In this document: positions 56,665 through 64,000 of the stretch, in pieces
Layout: every line of letters begins with the position of its first letter
Numbering within the stretch: position 1 is the stretch's first letter
Source: Rhodospirillaceae bacterium
Lineage (GTDB): Bacteria > Pseudomonadota > Alphaproteobacteria > UBA6615
Assembly (NCBI GenBank): GCA_002724635.1
Contig: PBPM01000100.1
Location: 16,685 to 80,684 of the forward strand
DNA length: 64,000 nucleotides
Reading direction: 5' to 3'
Position numbers and translations under genes: made by a program
Notes under the pieces: generated by a model
What the model was told of the DNA's origin: nothing
Seen by the model: only the letters and a program-made list of their open reading frames with translations
The model's database searches: none

Positions 56665-57642
56665 ATGAAGACACGCATCACCAAAATGTTCGGTGTTGAA
56701 CACCCGATCATTCAGGGTGGCATGCATTACGTGGGCTTTGCCGAACTGGCGGCCGCAGTCTCTAACGCGGGCGGGCTCGGAATCATCACTGGCCTGACCC
56801 AGCAGACGCCGGAGAGGCTGGCCAACGAGATCGCCCGCTGCCGTGACATGACCGACAAACCCATCGGGGTGAACCTGACATTCCTGCCGATTGTAAACGA
56901 ACCCGACTATCCAGGCCTTATCCGGGCTGTGATCGACGGCGGTGTGAAGATTGTCGAGACTGCAGGCAACAACCCGGCCAAGTGGCTGCCGGTGCTCAAG
57001 GACAACGGGATCACCGTGATCCACAAATGCACCACCGTGCGCCACTCCCTGAAAGCTCAGGAAATCGGCTGCGATGCGGTCTCGGTCGACGGCTTCGAGT
57101 GTGGCGGGCATCCCGGCGAGGACGATATCCCCAATATGATTCTGCTCCCCCGGGCGGCGGACGAGCTCGAGATTCCCTTTATCGCGTCGGGCGGCATGGC
57201 CGATGCGCGCTCGCTGGTCGCCTCGCTCGCCATGGGTGCGGAGGGGATGAACATGGGCACCCGCTTCATCGCAACGAAGGAAGCGCCGGTGCATGACAAT
57301 GTAAAGGCCGCGATCGTAGCCGCCAGCGAGCTCGACACGCGGCTGGTCATGCGCCCGCTGCGCAACACCGAGCGGGTGCTGACGAATGCCGCCGTCGATC
57401 GCCTGCTTCAGAAGGAGCATGACCTCGGCGCCAATATTCGGTTCGAGGATATCGCGCCGGAGGTCACGGACGTCTATCCGAAGGTCATGTTGGATGGGGA
57501 CATGGATGTCGGCGCGTGGTCGTGCGGCATGGTCGCGGGCCTGATCGACGATATCCCGACCTGCCGGGAGCTGATCGACCGGATCATGGCCGAGGCCGAA
57601 ACTCTGGTCCGTCATCGCCTGGAGGGCCTCCTCGCTGCATGA
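56665..57642 (+). CDS. Nitronate monooxygenase
   Basis: A 325-residue FMN-dependent TIM-barrel protein that oxidises nitronates (formerly 2-nitropropane dioxygenase). It shows HPIIQGGMHYVGFAELAAAV, SNAGGLGIITG, HKCTTVRHSLKAQEIGCD and the FECGGHPGEDD site, followed by a GGMADARSL phosphate-binding loop. An AGGAGGT ribosome site lies just upstream. The same family includes enoyl-reductase-like enzymes, so the physiological substrate is not certain. Confidence 0.9.
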   Translation: MKTRITKMFGVEHPIIQGGMHYVGFAELAAAVSNAGGLGIITGLTQQTPERLANEIARCRDMTDKPIGVNLTFLPIVNEPDYPGLIRAVIDGGVKIVETAGNNPAKWLPVLKDNGITVIHKCTTVRHSLKAQEIGCDAVSVDGFECGGHPGEDDIPNMILLPRAADELEIPFIASGGMADARSLVASLAMGAEGMNMGTRFIATKEAPVHDNVKAAIVAASELDTRLVMRPLRNTERVLTNAAVDRLLQKEHDLGANIRFEDIAPEVTDVYPKVMLDGDMDVGAWSCGMVAGLIDDIPTCRELIDRIMAEAETLVRHRLEGLLAA

Positions 57643-57760
57643 GCGGGTTGTCCTTCTGGTCAATCAGTTTGTCCGCAGAAGCCAAGGCTGATACGAAGTT
57701 TCAAAACCCGCTGGGCGCTGTGTGTGCCCGCATCCAAATCGAAATCTTGGGAACCAGACC

Positions 57761-59203
57761 ATGACCGACGCATACCCGAATATAGAACTCCACATCGCCG
57801 GCAAGTGGACGCCGGCCCTCGGCGGCGAGACCATCGACGTTCTGAACCCGGCGACCGAGGAGCCGATCGGCAACGTCGCGCACGCCCGGGTCGCCGACCT
57901 CGATGTGGCGCTCGAGGCTGCCGAGACCGGGTTCCGCGCTTGGAAAGAGGTCGCTGCGTTTGACCGCTACAAGCTGATGCGCAAGGCGTCCGCTCTGGTG
58001 CGCGAGCGAGCGGACTCCATTGCCGCGGTGATGACCATGGAGCAGGGCAAGCCCATCGGCGAGGCAAAGATTGAGACACTTTTCGGCGCCGACATCATCG
58101 ACTGGTTCGCCGAGGAGGCGCGCCGTACATACGGCAGCGTCATCCCCGCGCGGATGGGTGGCGTCACCCAGCTGATCGTCAAGGAGCCGGTCGGCCCTGT
58201 TGCGGCCTTTACGCCGTGGAACTTCCCGATTAATCAGGCGGTCCGCAAACTCTCCGGCGCTGTTGCGGCGGGTTGTTCGATTATCCTCAAGGGCCCGGAG
58301 GAAACACCGGCGAGCTGTGCCGAGCTGGTGCGCTGCTTCGTGGAAGCAGGCCTGCCGGACGGTGTCGTCAACCTCGTCTATGGCATTCCGGCCGAGATCT
58401 CCGAGTATCTCATTCCCCACCGCACGATCCGCAAGGTCACCTTCACCGGCTCGACTGCGGTCGGCAAGCAGCTAGCGGCCATGGCGGGCGCACATATGAA
58501 GCGGGTCACGATGGAACTGGGCGGCCATTCACCGGCTATCGTGTTCGAAGATGCCGACGTAGAAGTGGCGCTCAAGATTCTGACTGCCAACAAGTTTCGG
58601 AATGCCGGCCAAGTCTGCGTGTCGCCGACTAGATTCTTGGTCCATGAGAAACACTATGACCGCTTTGTAGAGGGCTTTACCGAGTTCGCCTCCTCCCTAC
58701 CGGTGGGCGACGGGCTTGACCCGGACAACAAGATGGGCCCGCTGGCTCACGACCGCCGCATCGATGCCATTGAGGGTTTCGTGTCCGAAGCGGTGGGTAA
58801 GGGTGCAACGGTTCACGCTGGTGGCAAGCGCAAGGGTAACAAAGGCTACTTCTTCGAGCCGACCGTCTTGACGGATGTGCCGATGGATGCACGGATCATG
58901 AAAGAGGAACCGTTCGGCCCCGTTGCCCCGATTGTGCCGTTCAGCGATTTCGATGCCGTGGTGTCCGAGGCCAACAGGCTCGACTACGGACTTGCGGCGT
59001 ACGCCTATACGAAGTCGGCAAAGACGGCTGAGGCGATTGGCTCTGCCTTCGAGAGCGGCATGGTGTCGATCAACCATCACGGCATCGGCCTGATCGAGAC
59101 CCATTTCGGCGGGGTCAAGGATTCGGGCTACGGGTCGGAGGGCGGTGCCGATGCTATCGATGCCTATCTGAACACCAAGTTCATCACCCAGACGGGCCTC
59201 TAG
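57761..59203 (+). CDS. gabD: NAD(P)-dependent aldehyde dehydrogenase, succinate-semialdehyde type
   Basis: A 480-residue ALDH-superfamily enzyme. It has the cofactor region FTPWNFPINQAVRKL, FTGSTAVGKQLA, the general base Glu in VTMELGGHSPAIVFEDAD and the nucleophile Cys in RNAGQVCVSPTRF. The opening and the EEPFGPVAPIV segment fit succinate-semialdehyde dehydrogenases, but related semialdehyde dehydrogenases cannot be excluded. The start at 57761 precedes the usual IAGKW opening. It is in line with the oxidoreductases that follow. Confidence 0.87.
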   Translation: MTDAYPNIELHIAGKWTPALGGETIDVLNPATEEPIGNVAHARVADLDVALEAAETGFRAWKEVAAFDRYKLMRKASALVRERADSIAAVMTMEQGKPIGEAKIETLFGADIIDWFAEEARRTYGSVIPARMGGVTQLIVKEPVGPVAAFTPWNFPINQAVRKLSGAVAAGCSIILKGPEETPASCAELVRCFVEAGLPDGVVNLVYGIPAEISEYLIPHRTIRKVTFTGSTAVGKQLAAMAGAHMKRVTMELGGHSPAIVFEDADVEVALKILTANKFRNAGQVCVSPTRFLVHEKHYDRFVEGFTEFASSLPVGDGLDPDNKMGPLAHDRRIDAIEGFVSEAVGKGATVHAGGKRKGNKGYFFEPTVLTDVPMDARIMKEEPFGPVAPIVPFSDFDAVVSEANRLDYGLAAYAYTKSAKTAEAIGSAFESGMVSINHHGIGLIETHFGGVKDSGYGSEGGADAIDAYLNTKFITQTGL

Positions 59204-59244
59204 GCCGCCTCGGTAGCCGGCGCGAAGAAGAGCGGGATAGGTTT

Positions 59245-60249
59245 ATGTTGAACGCAGCGGTAGTCGGACTGGGCTGGTGGGGCAAGCAGATCGTCACGAG
59301 CCTCGCCGACAGCACGGAGATAAGCGTCCGGAACGGTGTCGATGTCGATCTTGATAGCGTGCGCGGCTTTGCGGACTTGCATGGGATTGAACTGGGCGAC
59401 AGCTATGATGAATTGCTGGCGGACGACGCGATCGATGCCGTCATTCTGGTAACGCCGCATGCGGTGCACGAAGAGCAAGTGCTGGCCGCGGCCGCGGCGG
59501 GCAAGCAGATCTTCTGCGAAAAGCCATTCGCGCTCTCGATCGAGTCCGCCTTGCGGATGCTCGAGGCGTGCGACAAGGCGGGCCTCGGCATAGTGGGGAT
59601 CGGACATGAGCGCCGCTTCGAGCCAGCCCTCGAGGCGATGAAGACGCATCTGGACGCGGGGGATTTCGGGACCCTGATCCATATCGAGTGCAACTGGTCG
59701 CATAACAACTTCACCAAGGCCTCGACCTCTGCCTCGACTTGGCGAAAGGACTCGAAACAGGCTCCGCTAGGCACGCTGACAGCGCTGGGAGTGCATATCA
59801 CCGACTATTTCCAGTCTATGGCGGGTCCGGTCGCGAGCTTGCGCGCTACCACGACCCAACGCTCGGACCTGTTCCCGGGTAACGACGTGGTCGTGGTGCA
59901 GTTCGGTTTCGAGAGTGGCGTCACGGGCTTCATGTGCAATATCGCTACCACCCCTTTCCACAGTACTATCAAGGTTTTCGGCGACAACGGCTGGGGCGAG
60001 GCACGGGAGAACTCTAACGTCGATATTTCCGAGCCCGCTACCCTGACGACGCGCTGGCTCGATGAGGAGCTCACCATCCAGACCTACCAGCCGCAGAACG
60101 TGGTGCGTGCCAATCTTGACCAGTGGGCGGCGGCGGCGCAGGGGCGCGGAGACTATCGTTTCACGCGTGACCAGTTGCTACACAATGTCGAAATCCTGCA
60201 GGCGATCGTCGCCTCGGCCGAGAGCGGCGATGAGGTTTCGGTCCGCTAG
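59245..60249 (+). CDS. Gfo/Idh/MocA family oxidoreductase
   Basis: A 334-residue NAD(P)-dependent dehydrogenase: AVVGLGWWGKQIV at the nucleotide site, VTPHAVHEEQVLAAAAAG, the family Lys in FCEKPFALS and a His/Asp-containing C-domain (LGVHITDYFQSM). These enzymes act on sugars, inositols or related polyols; the substrate is unknown. It begins 41 bases after the aldehyde dehydrogenase and may be co-transcribed with it. Confidence 0.92.
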   Translation: MLNAAVVGLGWWGKQIVTSLADSTEISVRNGVDVDLDSVRGFADLHGIELGDSYDELLADDAIDAVILVTPHAVHEEQVLAAAAAGKQIFCEKPFALSIESALRMLEACDKAGLGIVGIGHERRFEPALEAMKTHLDAGDFGTLIHIECNWSHNNFTKASTSASTWRKDSKQAPLGTLTALGVHITDYFQSMAGPVASLRATTTQRSDLFPGNDVVVVQFGFESGVTGFMCNIATTPFHSTIKVFGDNGWGEARENSNVDISEPATLTTRWLDEELTIQTYQPQNVVRANLDQWAAAAQGRGDYRFTRDQLLHNVEILQAIVASAESGDEVSVR

Positions 60250-60264
60250 GTGTCGACCGGTTAG

Positions 60265-60453
60265 CGCGCCCGGCTTTTAGTGCTTGCCTTCTTTATTATT
60301 CCGATACGGCTGCCGGCACTGATGGTGATTGGCACCTTCTTTGCTCAGGACTTGCTCTGGGGCCTGACCGACGCACCTGCAGCGCTGGGCACCGCCGTTT
60401 GGGCCCATATCGGCGGGTTTGTCGCCGGCGCGATGCTCATTATCTTCATGTGA
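60265..60453 (+). pseudogene. Rhomboid intramembrane protease, C-terminal remnant
   Basis: An open frame follows a TAG at 60262-60264. It reads RARLLVLAFFIIPIRLPAL, then FFAQDLLWGL and the rhomboid hallmark WAHIGGFVAGAMLI with the catalytic His, and stops at 60451-60453. The segment carrying the catalytic Ser (GxSG) and the first four helices are absent, as is a start codon with a ribosome site (best candidate GTG 60280). It is a deletion remnant. Confidence 0.8.
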
Positions 60454-60516
60454 AACTCTGGCGTGGCGTTGTGGCACAAGCCCCCCAGCCCCTGGTGAAC
60501 GTAGCGGGGCCACGGG

Positions 60517-61113
60517 CTAAAGCCCCTCGGTGATGACGATATTCGAGTCCGAGGCTGCGATGCGGATCGGCTTGATGTCGGAGTAGTCCGTGCCGTCATA
60601 GAATGCGCGGCATGCGGCCATATCCTCGAAGGCAACGATCACCATGCGGTCGAGTTCCATCCCGCCTTCCACGGATCGCGTAGCACCGCCGCGGGCTAGA
60701 TATGTTCCGCCGGTAGCCGCCAGAATGTCTGGTGCCCGATCTGCATAGGGCTTATAGCCGTCCGGGTCGGTCATACGAATGCTGCCGATGATAAAAGCCT
60801 TTTGGCCGCGGGCGTTGGCGCCGTCCGGTGGACCCTCGACAATCCAGATATGTGACTGCGCGGTGGCGTGCCGGATCGCTGCCACCGGCTCGTAGGAGGG
60901 GTCATCGGCAAAGGCGTTGGCGTGTGCGAGATCCGGGAACTCCACGACCACGATCCGGCCCGCTGGCCATGTCCCCTCGACCGTGTCGCGCGAGCCACCG
61001 CGCACAACATAGCGCCCGCCGTGGTGCTTGATCAGCGCTGAGGCGGCCAATTTGTAGGCTTCATAACCGTCGGTGTCGTGTACATCTATGGTGGCGATCA
61101 GGTATGCGGTCAT
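60517..61113 (-). CDS. Tandem DUF1330 protein
   Basis: A 198-residue protein made of two DUF1330 (dimeric alpha-beta barrel) domains. Unit one reads LIATIDVHDTDGYEAY, GGRYVVRGGS and VVEFPDLAHANAFADDPSY. Unit two reads IIGSIRMTDPDGYKPY, GGTYLARGGA and VIAFEDMAACRAFYDGTDY. Single-domain family members are ~95 residues, so this is an internal duplication that could form the dimer within one chain. The function is unknown. The start at 61113 was chosen by family alignment. Confidence 0.88.
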   Translation of the reverse strand: MTAYLIATIDVHDTDGYEAYKLAASALIKHHGGRYVVRGGSRDTVEGTWPAGRIVVVEFPDLAHANAFADDPSYEPVAAIRHATAQSHIWIVEGPPDGANARGQKAFIIGSIRMTDPDGYKPYADRAPDILAATGGTYLARGGATRSVEGGMELDRMVIVAFEDMAACRAFYDGTDYSDIKPIRIAASDSNIVITEGL

Positions 61114-61234
61114 TGTTTGTCCTCGCTGTTCGGCCCGGGCGGCAGTTAATCTATGATACTGGCCTGCGTCGATTGAGACAGGCCCACAAATAGGATGCCT
61201 ACATGCGATTGCGTCCATGGAGAGGAGATCGAGA

Positions 61235-62317
61235 ATGAACAATATTTCGCCGGAGTTTCCCGTTGACGAGAACGCAGTGCGCATTCCCTACGATCGGTTG
61301 CGGACATTCATGACATCGGTGTTCCTTGAAGTCGGACTGCCCGCCTCTGACGCAGACGGCGTCGCGACGGCGATGGCGGACGGCGATCTTTTAGGCAAGG
61401 ACAGCCATGGTTGTATCCGGGTTCCGATGTATGTAAACCGGATCAATGGCGGCGCCATTAATAAGACCCCGAACGTCCGGACCGTGAAGCGGACCCCGGC
61501 GATGGCACTCGTGGACGGCGATAATGCCATGGGACACCTCGTGGCACGCTATTCCATGGACCTCGCAATGGACATGGCGGCCGAGAGCGGGCTTGCCTGG
61601 ATCGGACTGCAGCATTCCAATCATGCCGGCGCGGCGGCAGTCTATGCGTCGATGGCGCTCGCGCGCGACCAGATCGGCATCATAGCTTGTGTCGGTAGCG
61701 CCAACCACGCCGCGCCCTATGGCGGCACCGATATTCTCGTCGGTACAAACCCGATCGCAGTGGCGATTCCCGCGCAGGACGAGCCGCCGGTGGTAATCGA
61801 TATGGCAACCACCAACTCCTCGCTGGGCAAGATCATGGTCAAAGCGATGCATGGTGAACCCATGCCCGAGGGCTGGGTAATCGATGCGCTGGGTCAGGCG
61901 ATGACGGACTCGGCGCAGGCCGATGATGGAATCCTGACCCATATCGGCGGTGCGAAGGGATTCGGGCTTTCGATGGTGATCGGCTTTCTGGCCGGGACCC
62001 TCAATGGTGCGGCCTTCGGTTCCGACGTGGTTCATATTGGCGAAGATCCGCACAGCGTGACCAATACCGGCCAGTTCATAATGGCGATCGATGTGTCGCA
62101 TTTCCTAGACCCCGACGTGTTCAAGGCCAATGTCGACCGCATCTCGCGCGAGATGACCGGCTCGGCGACCCTGCCGGGAGTCGACGAGATCCGCATGCCT
62201 GGCACCAACAGCTGGCGCATCTTCCAGGATCGCAAGGCGAACGGCATCCCGATTACCGCGCCGCTGCTCGAGAAGCTCAACGCGGTTGCGGATGAACTTG
62301 GCGTCGCGGGACTTTGA
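61235..62317 (+). CDS. Ldh-family (malate/L-lactate-type) dehydrogenase
   Basis: A 360-residue member of the malate/L-sulfolactate/ureidoglycolate dehydrogenase family, a fold distinct from Rossmann dehydrogenases. Motifs: DGVATAMADGDLLGKDSHGC, the NSNHAG-like LQHSNHAGAAAVY and PYGGTDILVGTNPIAVAIP, then GAKGFGLSMVIGFLAG. It oxidises a 2-hydroxyacid with NAD(P). A GGAGAGGAG ribosome site precedes the ATG at 61235. The substrate is not determined. Confidence 0.92.
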   Translation: MNNISPEFPVDENAVRIPYDRLRTFMTSVFLEVGLPASDADGVATAMADGDLLGKDSHGCIRVPMYVNRINGGAINKTPNVRTVKRTPAMALVDGDNAMGHLVARYSMDLAMDMAAESGLAWIGLQHSNHAGAAAVYASMALARDQIGIIACVGSANHAAPYGGTDILVGTNPIAVAIPAQDEPPVVIDMATTNSSLGKIMVKAMHGEPMPEGWVIDALGQAMTDSAQADDGILTHIGGAKGFGLSMVIGFLAGTLNGAAFGSDVVHIGEDPHSVTNTGQFIMAIDVSHFLDPDVFKANVDRISREMTGSATLPGVDEIRMPGTNSWRIFQDRKANGIPITAPLLEKLNAVADELGVAGL

Positions 62318-62387
62318 GGACTTGCTCCACTTGTGTGCGGCGATGATTGTTTCAAATCACAGACGATTGGCGTAAAACCCGGCCGCC

Positions 62388-63545
62388 ATGACAAACCACG
62401 TCGATAAATCGCGGAAGCCGTCCACGCTAGCGGCGCAGGCGCTCGGCTGGCTCGATCCGTCCACTAACGCGGTCGTGCCGCCGATCCATACCTCCACCAA
62501 CTATGCCCGCGATGAGAATTACGAGAAGGTCGGCGACCGCGGGTATACCCGCGACGAGAATCCGACCTACGAGCAGGTCGAGGCGCTGCTGGCTGCGCTC
62601 GAGGACGGCTCGGACGCAATGGTTTTCAGCTCGGGCATGGCGGCGGCGACGACGGTCATGCTTTCGCTGGCGCCTGGTGACCATGTGATCGCGCCGTCGA
62701 TCATGTATTTCGGTCTTCGCAACTGGCTGGTACATGTAGGTCGGCACTGGGGCCTCGAGGTCGATTTTGTGCCACCCGGCGAAACGGCGGCGATCGCGGC
62801 GGCAGTGCGGCCTGGAAAAACGAAGCTGGTCTGGGTCGAGAGCCCTTGCAACCCGACCTGGGATATCACGGATATCGAGGCGGCGGCCCGGGTCGCGCAT
62901 GATGCGGGCGCCATGCTCGGTGTGGACTCGACCGCGGCGACGCCGGTCCTGTCGCGCCCGCTCACGCTGGGTGCGGACATCGTGATGCATTCGGGAACCA
63001 AGTATCTCAACGGCCATGGCGACGTCCTAGCAGGCGTGCTCGTTACGGCACGCGACGACGAGAGCTGGGCACGCATGAAGTATCTGCGCTTCGAGAATGG
63101 GGGGATGCTCGGCGCTTTCGAGGCGTGGCTGCTGCTGCGCGGCCTGCGGACGCTTTACCTGCGGGTGGAGAAATCATGCGCGTCGACCATGCGGATAGCC
63201 AGGCACTTCACGGGACATGACGGTGTGGCGGAAGTACTCTATCCTGGCCTCCCGTCCCATACAGGGCATGCGGTCGCGGCGCGTCAGATGCACGACGGGT
63301 TCGGGGGGATGATGTCGATCCGTGTGAAGGGAGGGGCCGGCGCAGCGCTGAACGTCGCCAAGGAGCTAAAGCTGTTTGCCCGGGCGACATCGCTGGGAGG
63401 CGTCGAGAGCCTGGTTGAGCATCGTGCGACCGTCGAGGGTGAGGACAGCCCGTTTCCCGATGATTTGTTACGCCTATCGATCGGCATCGAGGATGCCGAT
63501 GACCTGATTGCCGACTTGGAGCAGGCGCTGGCGGCGACCGCCTAA
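62388..63545 (+). CDS. metC: PLP-dependent Cys/Met metabolism enzyme (cystathionine beta-lyase-like)
   Basis: A 385-residue transsulfuration-family enzyme. PLP-binding features are the SSGMAAATTV loop, VWVESPCNPTWDI, DSTAATPVLSRPL and the Schiff-base Lys205 in MHSGTKYLNGH. The C-terminal SLGGVESLVEHRA is typical of MetB/MetC. Family members include cystathionine gamma-synthase and beta-lyase and O-acetylhomoserine sulfhydrylases, so the exact reaction is uncertain. It begins 70 bases after the Ldh-type gene. Confidence 0.88.
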   Translation: MTNHVDKSRKPSTLAAQALGWLDPSTNAVVPPIHTSTNYARDENYEKVGDRGYTRDENPTYEQVEALLAALEDGSDAMVFSSGMAAATTVMLSLAPGDHVIAPSIMYFGLRNWLVHVGRHWGLEVDFVPPGETAAIAAAVRPGKTKLVWVESPCNPTWDITDIEAAARVAHDAGAMLGVDSTAATPVLSRPLTLGADIVMHSGTKYLNGHGDVLAGVLVTARDDESWARMKYLRFENGGMLGAFEAWLLLRGLRTLYLRVEKSCASTMRIARHFTGHDGVAEVLYPGLPSHTGHAVAARQMHDGFGGMMSIRVKGGAGAALNVAKELKLFARATSLGGVESLVEHRATVEGEDSPFPDDLLRLSIGIEDADDLIADLEQALAATA

Positions 63546-63938
63546 TCGGCATACTTCGGACGTGATTTAGCCGGCTGCGCGCTGCGCCGCTAGCGAGATT
63601 GAGATTGCCTAGCACATGCACGAGGTGCTTGCGCGGCAAGACAGGAACCGGGCGGGGCTGAGGGGCAGCACCATGGCGGCTCCACTGCGATCTGCCAAGC
63701 CCATCTCTGGGTCGAGTTTGTCGAGGTGCGGAATGATTATCCGGTCGTCTGCCACGAGCCCAGCAAGGAATCCGCAGCCGTTGAGACCACGCTGGCGGCG
63801 ATGAAGGAGCTGGAGCGTAGCCTGGTCCGTTTCGCGGCCTGGCTGCTCGATTTCACGGCATGTCTCAGCCGGATTGACAGGTGCGAAACGGCTTGGCACA
63901 ACCGCATCTGCATACGTCGTGACGACCCACTCTCGTGC
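63546..63938 (+). other. 393-base gap with an unidentified open frame
   Basis: No recognisable gene. One forward frame is open from 63603 into the tRNA and includes a protein-like run: AICQAHLWVEFVEVRNDYP followed by ETTLAAMKELERSLVRFAAW. It has no good start codon (GTG 63726 is the nearest) and it runs through the tRNA, so it is more likely a gene remnant than a live gene. A reverse-strand frame (63609-63899) is also open. I cannot assign either to a family. Confidence 0.3.
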
Positions 63939-64000
63939 GGAGGGGTGGCCGAGTGGCTGAAGGCGACGGTTTGCTAAATCGTTATACGGGTAACCCCGTA
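63939..64000 (+). tRNA. tRNA-Ser(GCT), 5' part (cut by window end)
   Basis: The sequence begins GGAGGGGTGGCCGAGTGGCT, the standard acceptor/D-arm of serine tRNAs. The anticodon loop TTTGCTAAATC gives anticodon GCT (reads AGC/AGU), and the start of a long variable arm follows (TATACGGGTAACCCCGTA). The T-arm and acceptor 3' strand lie beyond the window. Confidence 0.95.

Noticed and set aside
56644..57663. A 339-codon open frame antisense to the nitronate monooxygenase
   Set aside because: It is a shadow of a well-supported gene with a strong ribosome site on the other strand.
1..64000. CRISPR arrays, insertion sequences, prophage or toxin-antitoxin genes
   Set aside because: I looked for regularly spaced repeats, transposase or integrase motifs and small paired genes and saw none that could be supported.

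Overview
The window is a high-GC alphaproteobacterial chromosome segment, most like the Rhodospirillales-type lineages. The evidence is gene order and family membership: rpsF-rpsR-rplI; fabD-fabG-acpP-fabF-mltG-yicC-gmk; lptF-lptG-lptD-surA-rsmA; pepA-holC-ndk; purM-purN; DUF2066-hda-ppk-ppx-rnd-aspS; rpmG-rnr-topA-plsY-pyrC-pyrB; and gatCAB. Alphaproteobacterial families such as EipB, a DivK relic and an aa3-oxidase subunit IV are also present. It is mostly core metabolism. I see no prophage, insertion sequence, CRISPR array or recognisable defence island.

Layout. 0-10.3 kb: the end of a quinone oxidoreductase, a YaiI-type protein, cfa, three ribosomal protein genes, the type II fatty-acid cluster with mltG, and two reverse-strand SDR genes. 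10.3-18.7 kb: yicC-gmk, then a reverse-strand LPS-export/outer-membrane biogenesis operon (lptF, lptG, lptD, surA, rsmA). 18.9-25.4 kb: pepA-holC, ndk, a tiny oxidase subunit, purN-purM, DUF2066 and hda. 25.4-33.1 kb: ppk-ppx behind a Pho-box-like site, rnd, aspS and an enol-lactonase-like hydrolase. 33.4-45.6 kb: quinone oxidoreductase, eipB-like, dinB-ROK kinase, a divK relic, rpmG, an S41 protease, rnr, topA and a dprA relic. 45.6-54.8 kb: plsY, pyrC-pyrB, rfbF, two small membrane proteins coupled to ruvX, and gatCAB. 54.9-64 kb: an accessory stretch with an AEC transporter, an NmrA relic, nitronate monooxygenase, an aldehyde dehydrogenase, a Gfo/Idh oxidoreductase, a rhomboid relic, a duplicated DUF1330 protein, an Ldh-type dehydrogenase, a Cys/Met PLP enzyme and the start of tRNA-Ser(GCT).

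The most notable theme is gene decay inside otherwise conserved operons. surA has one in-frame amber codon. divK survives as a relic with two stop codons and a changed phospho-acceptor, with no pleD beside it. dprA has lost its Rossmann core and carries stops and a frameshift. An NmrA-like gene and a rhomboid gene are deletion remnants. purM has no ATG, GTG or TTG at its conserved N-terminus and probably uses CTG. pdxA is not between surA and rsmA, where it commonly sits. Together these suggest relaxed selection on envelope folding, DNA uptake and cell-cycle polarity, as in a lineage shifting lifestyle. This is inference from one window and needs the whole genome to test.
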